In this document: piece by piece, positions 54,295 to 62,847 of the stretch
Layout: each line of letters begins with the position of its first letter
Numbering within the stretch: the stretch's first letter is position 1
NCBI GenBank assembly: GCA_965219305.1
Contig: OZ244725.1
Coordinates: 3,472,001 to 3,536,000 of the forward strand
From: DATHTS01 sp965219305
GTDB lineage: Bacteria; Acidobacteriota; Blastocatellia; Pyrinomonadales; Pyrinomonadaceae
Length of the DNA stretch: 64,000 nucleotides
Reading direction: 5' to 3'
Translations under genes and position numbers: made by a program
The notes under the pieces: generated by a model
What the model was told of the DNA's origin: nothing
The model's input: the letters and a program-made list of their open reading frames with translations, nothing else
The model's database searches: none

Positions 54295-54387
54295 TTCAAA
54301 ACTCAGCCTTTCTAGATGATATTTGAATCCGGCTTTTAGGAAACAGAAAAATAAAAATTTAAGCCGCGTAAGTTAATAATAATTGCG

Positions 54388-55866
54388 ATGAACATTAAAA
54401 AATATCGGGCAGCAACCACACGCGAAGCTCTGGAGCAAATCAAAATGGATTTAGGCGAAGACGCTCTCGTGATGGAAACAAAACAAGTACGCAGAGGCGG
54501 TTTTCTCGGTTTGGGTTCGCAGATGCAGGTTGAAATCAGTGCGGCGGTTACGGCAAGTAATGACGAAAAACCGTTTGTTAAACAGCAGGTGAAACCAATC
54601 GCTAAAACCAATCGTCAGATCAATGCGCTTAATTTAACCGATGATACGCTCGCCGTTCCACAGACTTATGACGACAGAAAAAGGCTTTTAAATGATTTAA
54701 AAATGCGCCGAACGACAGGCGGCAAAAATTTTTCTGCGACGACTTCCGCTGCGACAGCCCCGAAAGTTTTGGGAACTGTGCCGCCGCGCCGGATTTTACC
54801 GCCGATTGAAGCGGTCGAGATCAATCCGTCGGCACCGCGAATAGTTCATAAAAAAAATGAAGCGGAGACGGTTATAAAAGAGCCGGTCGTGAAAGAGTCG
54901 GTCGTGGTCGAAACAAAAGAAAATAAGACCGTTGAAAAAACTTCATTACAGATTTCAAACCGCGAATTCGAGCTTTTGAGAGCCGAACTCCGCGAAGTAA
55001 AATTTTCGCTCGGTTCGCTTGCTCCGCGTCAGAATGTTCACTTCGGGCAAAATATACCGAATGTTGACGAATTCGGCGAAGTTCTCGATTCGCCTTTTTT
55101 TGAGTCTTATATGGAACTGGCTTCGCGCGGAATTTCGACCGAAACCGCCCGCCAGATGATTTTCAATATCATCCCGCAGTATAAAAAAGGCTTGATTAAA
55201 CCTGATCGGATAACCCGCGAAGCTCTTTTGCAGGCGGTTAGCGGAGTAATTAAATTTGCCGACAATCCTTTGGAAAGCGGCGACAGAATTATTCTGGCGT
55301 TAATCGGCGCGACCGGTGTCGGGAAAACGACGACGATTGCCAAACTCGCCGCGTGGATGGGATTGCGCGAGCGTCGCCGCGTCGAACTTATCACGCTCGA
55401 TACATATCGCATCGCGGCTGTCGAACAGTTGAAAACTTACGCTGAGATAATCGGCGCGGGTTGTCATATCGCCCGTTCCGTTTTCGAGGTGGAAGCGATC
55501 TTAAAGCGTCTGCCGGAAGATGCCAATGTTTTTATAGATACGACCGGAAAAAATCCGCACGATTTAGCCGATCAGTATGAAGTTTCGGAATATCTGGCGC
55601 AGCATAAGGAAATCAGAAAATGTCTCGCCGTGCAGGCAACGACGAATCCGATTGATGCCGCCGCCGCGATCAAGAAGTTCGAGATGTATGGCGCAGATTG
55701 TATGGCTTTAACAAAAATGGATGAAACTTTGCGTCCGGGTTCGCCGCTCGAACTCGTCGCCGAAAGTCCGTTGCCGCTCGTCTATTTTTCCACCGGTCAG
55801 AGAGTGCCGGAAGATTTGCAGGTTGCCACGCCCGAAAGATTCGTTTCCAGAATTCTCGGTCAATAA
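54388..55866 (+). CDS. flhF: Flagellar biosynthesis GTPase FlhF
   Basis: 492 residues. N-terminal B domain (MNIKKYRAATTREALEQIKM), a variable basic middle, and an SRP-type GTPase domain from about 290 with G1 GATGVGKTTT (about 307), DTYRIAAVEQLKTY, DTTGKNPHD and the late TKMDET. It marks the site of flagellum assembly together with FlhG. It follows flhA after 93 bases. Confidence 0.95.
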   Translation: MNIKKYRAATTREALEQIKMDLGEDALVMETKQVRRGGFLGLGSQMQVEISAAVTASNDEKPFVKQQVKPIAKTNRQINALNLTDDTLAVPQTYDDRKRLLNDLKMRRTTGGKNFSATTSAATAPKVLGTVPPRRILPPIEAVEINPSAPRIVHKKNEAETVIKEPVVKESVVVETKENKTVEKTSLQISNREFELLRAELREVKFSLGSLAPRQNVHFGQNIPNVDEFGEVLDSPFFESYMELASRGISTETARQMIFNIIPQYKKGLIKPDRITREALLQAVSGVIKFADNPLESGDRIILALIGATGVGKTTTIAKLAAWMGLRERRRVELITLDTYRIAAVEQLKTYAEIIGAGCHIARSVFEVEAILKRLPEDANVFIDTTGKNPHDLADQYEVSEYLAQHKEIRKCLAVQATTNPIDAAAAIKKFEMYGADCMALTKMDETLRPGSPLELVAESPLPLVYFSTGQRVPEDLQVATPERFVSRILGQ

Positions 55867-55930
55867 ACCGGAAAAACATATTTCGCGGAATTTAGATTTT
55901 AACCAACGATTAGTTTAGGCATTTATAAAA

Positions 55931-56833
55931 ATGAACGATCAAGCATCAACATTACGACAAATGGCGACAGCCTTGCCGCCGATTGCTTTTAACCGCGCGG
56001 AAACAGACGAAATCTCTTCCGGGAAAACACGGAAAATGCGTTGTCTGGCAATATCGGGAGGCAAAGGCGGTGTCGGAAAATCAACTTTGACGCTTAATCT
56101 TGCGCTTGAATTAGGCAAACTCGGCAATCAAGTTTCACTGCTCGATGCCGATTTCGGTTTGGCAAATGTTGATCTATTGTGCGGAGTAAATCCCAAATTT
56201 CATCTCGGTCACGTCATTTCCGGCGCGAGACGGTTAGAGGATGTCGAAATTTCTCTGTCCGAGTCGGTAAAATTGATTCCGGGCGGAAGCGCAGTCGAAG
56301 AATTAATAAATTATCAACTTAATAATAATTCACCTTTTTTCGATCAACTTCAGGCACTCGACGAACGAAGCGATTTTTTGCTGATTGATACGGCTGCCGG
56401 AGTCGCCGACAATGTTTTGGGCGTTCTGATTTCGGCGGCGGAAGTCATTATTGTCGTTACGCCCGAACCGACTTCGATAATTGACGCTTACGCGACAATC
56501 AAAATTCTTTTGCGTCATTGTCCAAATAAACCGATTTCCGTCGTCGTCAATAACGCGGTCGGAGTCGGCGACAGCGAACAGGTTTTTCAGCAGGTCAGCA
56601 CGGCGGTCAAAGGATTCTTAAATTATGAACTAAGAATTTTGGGAATGGTTCCGCACGATTCTCAGCTTCCGACGGCGATTCGTGAGAGAGTTCCGATTAC
56701 CCGTTACGCGCCGCATTCGCCTTCGAGCCGCGCGATTCGATTAATCGCCAAACTGCTTCACAGTCAGACCGAACAAGGTTACGATATTCCTCTGCAAACC
56801 GAATCTTTCTGGAATATTCTGTCCGGCGTTTAA
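55931..56833 (+). CDS. flhG: Flagellar number regulator FlhG (MinD-like ATPase)
   Basis: 300 residues. Deviant Walker A GGKGGVGKST (43-52), LLDADFGLANVD and LIDTAAGV, typical of FlhG/YlxH. It restrains FlhF-driven assembly. The N-terminal stretch MNDQASTLRQMATAL is like the FlhF-activating motif. Genes flhF, flhG and fliA follow one another closely. Confidence 0.93.
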   Translation: MNDQASTLRQMATALPPIAFNRAETDEISSGKTRKMRCLAISGGKGGVGKSTLTLNLALELGKLGNQVSLLDADFGLANVDLLCGVNPKFHLGHVISGARRLEDVEISLSESVKLIPGGSAVEELINYQLNNNSPFFDQLQALDERSDFLLIDTAAGVADNVLGVLISAAEVIIVVTPEPTSIIDAYATIKILLRHCPNKPISVVVNNAVGVGDSEQVFQQVSTAVKGFLNYELRILGMVPHDSQLPTAIRERVPITRYAPHSPSSRAIRLIAKLLHSQTEQGYDIPLQTESFWNILSGV

Positions 56834-56873
56834 TCAAATTCTCTTGATGTTAAATTTATAAGTTTTTACAAAA

Positions 56874-57626
56874 ATGTTTCAACAATCGGCAACGGCAAAT
56901 TATCAAAATTCAGGAACTTATGCAGCAAACGGCAGTGTGGGCGGCGGACGCGAGCATTTAATTATGTCGCATCTGCCGAAGGTAAAATATATCGCCGACC
57001 GAATCGCCTCCAGATTGCCGCCGACAGTCGAACGAGACGATCTATACAGTGCCGGTGTTGTCGGTTTAATTGATGCGGTAGAGCGTTACGATACTTCACG
57101 CGGCGTGGAATTTACGACGTTTGCCGAACTTCGCGTGCGCGGAGCGATTTTAGATAATTTACGTTCGCTCGATTGGGCTTCGCGTTCGACGCGCCGCCGC
57201 ATCCGCGAAGTGCAGAATGCTTATTCGGTTATCGAACAGCGAAACGGGCGTGTTGCCGAACCCGAAGAGGTCGCTGCGGAAATGAATATTAAACTTTCCG
57301 AACTTTACGAAATCCAACAGGATATGCAGGGACTGACGGTTACGAATCTGGATGAACCTGATAAAAATACCGGATTAACGGCGGCTGACTTAGTTGCCGA
57401 TAAAAACGAACTGCCTTTTCAAAATCTCGAAAATGACGAACGCCGGCGGCAACTTGCCAAAGCGGTTGAAAAACTTCCCGAACGTGAACGGCAGGTGATC
57501 GCGCTTTATTATCTCGAAGAATTAACGATGAAAGAAATCGGCGAAGTTTTAGGAGTCAGCGAATCGAGAGTTTCACAGATGCGGTCACAAGCGGTTATTC
57601 GTCTGCGAACCAATTTATTGAAATAA
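56874..57626 (+). CDS. fliA: Flagellar sigma factor FliA (sigma-28)
   Basis: 250 residues. Region 2 contains DDLYSAGVVGLIDAVERYD and FTTFAELRVRGAILDNLR, region 3 RSTRRRIREVQNAYSVIEQR, and region 4 LPERERQVIALYYLEELTMK with EIGEVLGVSESRVSQM. This pattern is the FliA/WhiG group. It directs transcription of late flagellar and chemotaxis genes. The gene lies inside the class-2-like cluster. Confidence 0.95.
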   Translation: MFQQSATANYQNSGTYAANGSVGGGREHLIMSHLPKVKYIADRIASRLPPTVERDDLYSAGVVGLIDAVERYDTSRGVEFTTFAELRVRGAILDNLRSLDWASRSTRRRIREVQNAYSVIEQRNGRVAEPEEVAAEMNIKLSELYEIQQDMQGLTVTNLDEPDKNTGLTAADLVADKNELPFQNLENDERRRQLAKAVEKLPERERQVIALYYLEELTMKEIGEVLGVSESRVSQMRSQAVIRLRTNLLK

Positions 57627-57635
57627 ATTTAGATA

Positions 57636-58595
57636 ATGAATACAGAAGATCAGGAAAATCTTTTAAGTGAAGAGGAAATGTCAGCTCTTTTGCCGGAAAA
57701 TCAGGCGGGCGAGACGGGCGAAGACTATGATAAACGTCACCGGATTTTGCCGTATAATTTCCGCCGACCGGATCGTCTTTCAAAAGAACAGGTGCGTTCG
57801 CTTTACTTACTGCACGATTTATTTGCCAAAGTTTTGTCTTCGAGTCTGCCGCTTTTTCTGCGGGCGGTTTCCGAAGTTAATTTGATCTCGGTTGATCAAC
57901 AGTCGTTCGGCGATTATCTTCGCGGAATGTCCGATCCGACGACTATTTTTAATATCTCAGCCGCTCAACTGCCGACCAATTTTGCAATTGAAACAAACAC
58001 CTCGGTTGCGTTTCCGATTATTGATCGGATGCTCGGCGGAGAAGGTGTCGGCAACGGCGACCACGGCGCGGCGACCGATCTGGAAATGAAAATTCTGGAA
58101 GGTTTTCTGCGGCTCGTAACCGAAAAATACTGTGAAGTTTGGCGACCGATCATAGATTTCAAAACCGAAATTGTCGGTTATGAAACCTGTCCGCAGCTTT
58201 TGCAGATTGTTGCTCCGAATGAAGTCGTAGCGACGATTGTTTATCAAATGCGGGTCGGCGACGCACACGGTTCGATGAGCATTTGTCTGCCGATCGGAAT
58301 GCTTGAAGGAGTTATCGAAAAATTTACTCAATCTTCGTATTCCTCCAACAAAGTTCCCGAACCGGAAGCGACGAAATGTATGTTGAAAACAATTTCGACC
58401 GTGCCTTTTCCGATTGCCGCCGAACTCGACAAACTTCCCGTTGCAGTTTCGGATTTGATGGCTTTGGCGACCGGCGATGTCATTCAAACTAATCACCGAA
58501 CTGAAAATCCGGTTAATGTAATTGTTGACGATACTGTTAATTTCAGCGGCAAACTCGCCGCGCTCGACGGCAGAATCGTCGTCCAGATAGCTTAA
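57636..58595 (+). CDS. fliM: Flagellar motor switch protein FliM
   Basis: 319 residues. The N-terminal CheY-binding segment is LLSEEEMSALL (8-18). The middle CheC-like domain has LPTNFAIETNTSVAFPIIDR and the C-terminal SpoA domain VIVDDTVNFSGKLAALDGR. It forms part of the C-ring and receives CheY-P. fliN follows after about 65 bases. Confidence 0.95.
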   Translation: MNTEDQENLLSEEEMSALLPENQAGETGEDYDKRHRILPYNFRRPDRLSKEQVRSLYLLHDLFAKVLSSSLPLFLRAVSEVNLISVDQQSFGDYLRGMSDPTTIFNISAAQLPTNFAIETNTSVAFPIIDRMLGGEGVGNGDHGAATDLEMKILEGFLRLVTEKYCEVWRPIIDFKTEIVGYETCPQLLQIVAPNEVVATIVYQMRVGDAHGSMSICLPIGMLEGVIEKFTQSSYSSNKVPEPEATKCMLKTISTVPFPIAAELDKLPVAVSDLMALATGDVIQTNHRTENPVNVIVDDTVNFSGKLAALDGRIVVQIA

Positions 58596-58659
58596 ATATT
58601 TAGAAATGAAAGTTGCCTTATAAAATGTCGCTCAGACTTTTATAGAAGAGGTTTTGAAT

Positions 58660-58956
58660 ATGGAAGAATCTTCAAGAAACATAGAACGCCTGCTTGATGT
58701 CGAGATGAACGTAACGGTTCGTTTCGGGTTGACGGCGATGCCGCTGCGAGATGTCGTCCGGTTCGGCATCGGTTCGATGATCGAACTGAACCGGACAATT
58801 GACGAGCCGGTCGAATTGCTCGTTAACAACTCTTCTTTCGCCCGCGGCGAAGTCGTCGTTATTGACGGTTATTACGGAGTTCGCATTACTGAAATCGGTT
58901 CGCCGGAAGAACGTTCGCAAACTTTGCTCGATTCAAATAGTAAACAAGAGGTTTAA
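58660..58956 (+). CDS. fliN: Flagellar motor switch protein FliN
   Basis: 98 residues from ATG 58660, chosen over TTG 58654 because AGAGG lies just upstream. A single SpoA domain with VTVRFGLTAMPLRDVVRFGI and DEPVELLVNNSSFARGEVVV, plus the ending YYGVRITEI. It forms the base of the C-ring. Adjacent to fliM as in many genomes. Confidence 0.93.
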   Translation: MEESSRNIERLLDVEMNVTVRFGLTAMPLRDVVRFGIGSMIELNRTIDEPVELLVNNSSFARGEVVVIDGYYGVRITEIGSPEERSQTLLDSNSKQEV

Positions 58957-58958
58957 TT

Positions 58959-59390
58959 ATGACGGAAATTATAATTGCATCGGTAGCTGTTTTAATCGGA
59001 ATTTCGGCGTTTGTCTATTCGAGATTCAGTATGAAAAAATCGCACGATCAGCGCGGCTTGCTCGAATTTCTCGGCAAACGAATGGAAGACTTAGAAGAAA
59101 CCGTTACGAATTACAAGGAAATAAACGAAACGGACGTGCATCGTATTTCGGAACAATCGCGCCGCATCGCGTGGCTCGAAAGTCGCGTTCGCAATCCGAA
59201 AGCGTCCGAGGAAGACGTTTTGCTGGAAGATCATCTCGAAGATAATTCCAAATCAATTATTACGGAACGCCGTCACCGCGTTTTAAAACTCGCCGCCCGC
59301 GGTCAAAGTATAGACGAAATCGCTTCGACGCTCGGAATGATGCAGGGCGAAGTGCAGCTTATTATCAATCTCAGCCGAATTACGGCGTAA
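58959..59390 (+). CDS. Membrane-anchored coiled-coil protein with HTH-like tail
   Basis: 143 residues. An N-terminal membrane segment (about 3-22, IIIASVAVLIGISAFVYSRF) is followed by a coiled coil (about 38-85) and a C-terminal helix-turn-helix-like part, LKLAARGQSIDEIASTLGMM. It starts 2 bases after fliN and is followed by flgF 14 bases later, so it is in the flagellar operon. Resembles DUF6115/DUF2802-like flagellar-associated proteins, but I cannot name it with confidence. Confidence 0.75.
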   Translation: MTEIIIASVAVLIGISAFVYSRFSMKKSHDQRGLLEFLGKRMEDLEETVTNYKEINETDVHRISEQSRRIAWLESRVRNPKASEEDVLLEDHLEDNSKSIITERRHRVLKLAARGQSIDEIASTLGMMQGEVQLIINLSRITA

Positions 59391-59404
59391 CTCAGACAAA
59401 AATT

Positions 59405-60139
59405 ATGAACAACGGACTTTACACAGCTTTTTTGGGAATGCGTTCGCGTCAGCGGACTTTGGATGTGCAGGCGAGCAACATCGCCAACGCTTCGACCAAC
59501 GGTTTCAAAGCCCAGCGATTGCTTTACACGTCGTTTGATGCCGCCGCAAAAGGCGCGACCGACAAACAGAATTTGATGGCGGGCGTGCAAACATCGAGCG
59601 CGACGGATTTTACAAGCGGCGACATTCGGGAAACCGGAAGAAGTCTGGACGTTGCCATTAACGGCGACGCATTTTTGCAGATTCAAACGCCGAACGGAAC
59701 GCGCTACACGAGAGCGGGAAACTTCACGCTTGATGCGAGCGGTCAACTCGTTACGCACAAAGGCGATCTGGTCATCGGCGAAAACGGCGCGATCACCATT
59801 CCGCCGGGCGGCGGCGAACTTTCTATCGGTGCGGACGGAACTTTATCGGTCGGCGGACAAGCGTTCGATAAATTACAAGTCGTGCGTTTTGAAAATCCGG
59901 CGACGGCTTTGACGCAGGAAGGCGAATCGCTTTTTCTGGCGAACGGCGCGGAACAGCCCGTCGCCAACGTCAATTCAAAAGTAGTACAAGGCGCGTTGGA
60001 GTCGTCAAACGTCAATTCCATTTCCGAAATGGTGGCGATGATTAACAACAGCCGCGAATTCGAATCGCTTCAAAAATCGGTTTCGATGATGATGAACGAC
60101 ATCGGACGCAAAATATCGGGAGAAATCGGAAAAATGTAG
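59405..60139 (+). CDS. flgF: Flagellar basal-body rod protein FlgF
   Basis: 244 residues. N-terminal ANIANASTNGFKAQ signature of rod/hook proteins, central INGDAFLQIQTPNG, and C-terminal MVAMINNSREFESLQKSVSM, with both coiled termini intact. Length fits FlgF. Proximal rod component exported by the type III system, no signal peptide. Confidence 0.9.
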   Translation: MNNGLYTAFLGMRSRQRTLDVQASNIANASTNGFKAQRLLYTSFDAAAKGATDKQNLMAGVQTSSATDFTSGDIRETGRSLDVAINGDAFLQIQTPNGTRYTRAGNFTLDASGQLVTHKGDLVIGENGAITIPPGGGELSIGADGTLSVGGQAFDKLQVVRFENPATALTQEGESLFLANGAEQPVANVNSKVVQGALESSNVNSISEMVAMINNSREFESLQKSVSMMMNDIGRKISGEIGKM

Positions 60140-60210
60140 AACTAATTTAATCTGATCGCGGAAATTTGAAGCGAAAAGTTTAATTTACAAAATTAACAGG
60201 AAATAAAATT

Positions 60211-61002
60211 ATGCCAAACAGAGCTTTATTAACGGCTGCGACCGGAATGCAGGTGCAGCAGCAAAATGTTGACAACATCGCCAATAATCTGGCGAACTCC
60301 TCGACCGTCGGTTTCAAAAGAACCAGACTCGTATTTCAGGATTTGCTTTATCAAAATCTGAGAACGGCGGGCGGCGCGGCAAACGCTTCGACGAATTTGC
60401 CGGTCGGTTTGCAGATCGGTCTCGGCGCACGGACGATTGCCTCGGAAAAAATCTTTTTGCAGGGCGATTACAAACAGACGCAAAATCCGCTCGATATGGT
60501 TATCGAAGGCAGCGGATTTTTTCAGGTGCGGCAGTCAAACGGCGATGTCGCTTACACGCGCGCCGGACAATTTCATTTAGATAATCAAGGTCAGGTCGTT
60601 ACTTCGATGGGCGAACCGCTCGAACCTTCGATCACGATTCCGACCGAAGCGACATCAATCACGATCGGCACGGACGGAACGGTTTCCGTCACCGTCGCCG
60701 GACAAGCGGAAGCGCAAAATGTCGGTCAGATTCAACTGGCGATCTTTGCCAATCCCGCCGGATTAGATGCCATCGGCGGCAATCTTTTCAAGGAAACCGG
60801 CGCGTCCGGGCAAGCGGTTTCAGGTTCGGCGGATGCCAACGGTGTCGGACGAATAACACAAGGTTTTGTCGAAGGTTCGAACGTCAACGTCGTCGAAGAA
60901 CTCGTCAATATGATTTCCGCGCAGAGAGTTTACGAAACGAATTCAAAAGTAATTTCGACGGCGGACAGAATGCTCGGAACGATCAATCAGGCAGTCAGTT
61001 AA
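60211..61002 (+). CDS. flgG: Flagellar distal rod protein FlgG
   Basis: 263 residues. Signature DNIANNLANSSTVGFKRTRL (20-39), FEGSGFFQV-type segment VIEGSGFFQVRQSNGDVAYT, and C-terminal EELVNMISAQRVYETNSKVI. It forms the distal rod. Its stop overlaps the flgA start by one base (TAATG). Confidence 0.94.
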   Translation: MPNRALLTAATGMQVQQQNVDNIANNLANSSTVGFKRTRLVFQDLLYQNLRTAGGAANASTNLPVGLQIGLGARTIASEKIFLQGDYKQTQNPLDMVIEGSGFFQVRQSNGDVAYTRAGQFHLDNQGQVVTSMGEPLEPSITIPTEATSITIGTDGTVSVTVAGQAEAQNVGQIQLAIFANPAGLDAIGGNLFKETGASGQAVSGSADANGVGRITQGFVEGSNVNVVEELVNMISAQRVYETNSKVISTADRMLGTINQAVS

Positions 61003-62060
61003 TGAATAAAAGAAACGCAAAACAAACTCGCAAAAGTTCACATTTCGCCCGACCGAAACTGTTTCATAAAGTTTTCGGCATCGGTGGAATTTCTCTGCGC
61101 TCGTTTGTTTTTGCGTTCGCTTTTTTATTAACAATCGGAATTTATTTCCCGGCGACGGCGCAATCGAAAATAGTCGTTCGCGTAACGGGCGAAACGACCG
61201 TCGAAAGTTCATTAATAAATTTAGGCGACATCGCCGAAGTTTCGGGAGAAAAATCGCAAGCCGAACGTGTGAAAAATATCTCGCTCGGTTATGCTCCGAA
61301 CATCGGCGCGGTGCGGGAATTATCGCGCGAGCGAATTTCGCTGTTGATTTCTTCTGCCGGATACAAAGCGCAGGATTTTCGGCTCGTGTCGCCGCAGACA
61401 GTCAGCGTGCGGCGTGCGGCGCAGGAAATCGGCGCAACTCAAATTCGTGAAGCGATCGAAACCGCCGTTCAAAATAATATTTCCGCCGAAGTTATCGAAA
61501 TGCGGCTCATAAAAGCCGATCTGCCGGAGAAAATTTTAGTTCCGCTCGGAAAGGTCGAAATTCGGGCGAATCTCGGCGGCGTTCGCAATTTATTCGCGCC
61601 GTTCGTCGTCTCGATTGAGATTCGCGTCAATGATGCGGTTTTTCGCCGTGTTTCGGCAAATGCGGAAGCCGAAGGTTTCGCCGAAATTCTCGTCGCTGAA
61701 CAGCAATTGAATTCCAATTCGAAAATCAGCGCATCGGACGTGCGGCTTGAAAAGCGGCGAATCGAAAAACCTCTCGTAAAATATTTGCGCGACGCGGAAG
61801 AACTGCGCGGCAAAATTTTGATAAAAAATGTCGCCTGCGATGAAGAAATTACTTCCGATTCGTTTATTTCCGCCGTCGTCATTCGGAACGGCGATCCGGT
61901 GAGAATCGTCGGGCAATCGGGAAAACTGCAAATTATCGTCAACGGCGAAGCCCGCGCCGCCGGAAAGATCGGCGACCGCATCGCCGTCAAAAATTTACAA
62001 TCGAACATTATCTTACAAGCCGTCGTCGTTGATGAAGGTTTAGTTAAGATCAATTTCTGA
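61002..62060 (+). CDS. flgA: Flagellar P-ring chaperone FlgA
   Basis: 352 residues, longer than the typical 220-240. A signal peptide lies about 35-54 after a long basic N-terminus, followed by extra N-terminal domains and the SAF domain at the C-terminus (about 225-350; ILVAEQQLNSNSKISASDVR). It chaperones FlgI for P-ring assembly. The start is translationally coupled to flgG. Confidence 0.88.
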   Translation: MNKRNAKQTRKSSHFARPKLFHKVFGIGGISLRSFVFAFAFLLTIGIYFPATAQSKIVVRVTGETTVESSLINLGDIAEVSGEKSQAERVKNISLGYAPNIGAVRELSRERISLLISSAGYKAQDFRLVSPQTVSVRRAAQEIGATQIREAIETAVQNNISAEVIEMRLIKADLPEKILVPLGKVEIRANLGGVRNLFAPFVVSIEIRVNDAVFRRVSANAEAEGFAEILVAEQQLNSNSKISASDVRLEKRRIEKPLVKYLRDAEELRGKILIKNVACDEEITSDSFISAVVIRNGDPVRIVGQSGKLQIIVNGEARAAGKIGDRIAVKNLQSNIILQAVVVDEGLVKINF

Positions 62061-62068
62061 AAATTATT

Positions 62069-62794
62069 ATGAAATTCAAAATATTTTCAACTTTATTACT
62101 AATTTCATTTGCCTTTTTGCCGGCTCCGGCGCAGGACAAAAAATCGAAAGAAAAATTAAAACAACAGCCGAAACTGGAAATCGTCCAACTCGAAGAAACA
62201 GTTCCGGTCGCGCCGCCGCCAATCGTCGAAACTATCGCTCCGGCAAACGGTTCGCTGTTCGCCAATTCGCCCGCAAGCGGCGGTTTATTCAGCGATTTTA
62301 AAGCGCGCGGACTCGGCGATCTCGTTTTTATAGATATTGACGAAACCAGCACGGCGACGGTTACATCGGGCGCAGACCGCAACCGCGATTCTGGAACGCT
62401 CGGCGGAATCGTGACCGCCGCCGGAGCGTTGCCAGTTCCGGGCGCGGCGGTTGCCGGAGGCGTGATCGGTGCGCTCGGCAAACGTAACTATAAAGGAAAC
62501 GGCGCAACTCAGCGCAAAAGCGACGTTCGCGCACGAATCACGGCTCGCGTGATCGAAGTTTTGCCGAACGGCGATCTGCGCGTTCAGGCGTTAAAACTCG
62601 TCCGCATCAACAAGGAAACCGAACAAGTCGCCGTTACCGGAATCATCCGCCCGAACGACATCGCCGCCGATAATTCGATTCCGACGGTTTTGATCGGAGA
62701 TCTGCGCGTCGAATTTAATGGCAAGGGAGTTGCATCAGCAGATAATAAGCCTGGTTGGTTATTCCGGCTTTTTGACAAGATTTCACCTTTTTAA
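62069..62794 (+). CDS. flgH: Flagellar L-ring protein FlgH
   Basis: 241 residues. FlgH-family segments GSLFANSPASGGLFSDFKAR and LGDLVFIDIDETSTATVTSG. The signal peptide ends in PAPA-Q with no lipobox cysteine, whereas most FlgH proteins are lipoproteins. It forms the L ring in the outer membrane. It overlaps none of its neighbours. flgI follows after about 50 bases. Confidence 0.88.
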   Translation: MKFKIFSTLLLISFAFLPAPAQDKKSKEKLKQQPKLEIVQLEETVPVAPPPIVETIAPANGSLFANSPASGGLFSDFKARGLGDLVFIDIDETSTATVTSGADRNRDSGTLGGIVTAAGALPVPGAAVAGGVIGALGKRNYKGNGATQRKSDVRARITARVIEVLPNGDLRVQALKLVRINKETEQVAVTGIIRPNDIAADNSIPTVLIGDLRVEFNGKGVASADNKPGWLFRLFDKISPF

Positions 62795-62847
62795 TTTTTC
62801 GACGCACGGCATTTAGCGGCGGCGAGGAATTCTTAAAACACCGATAA

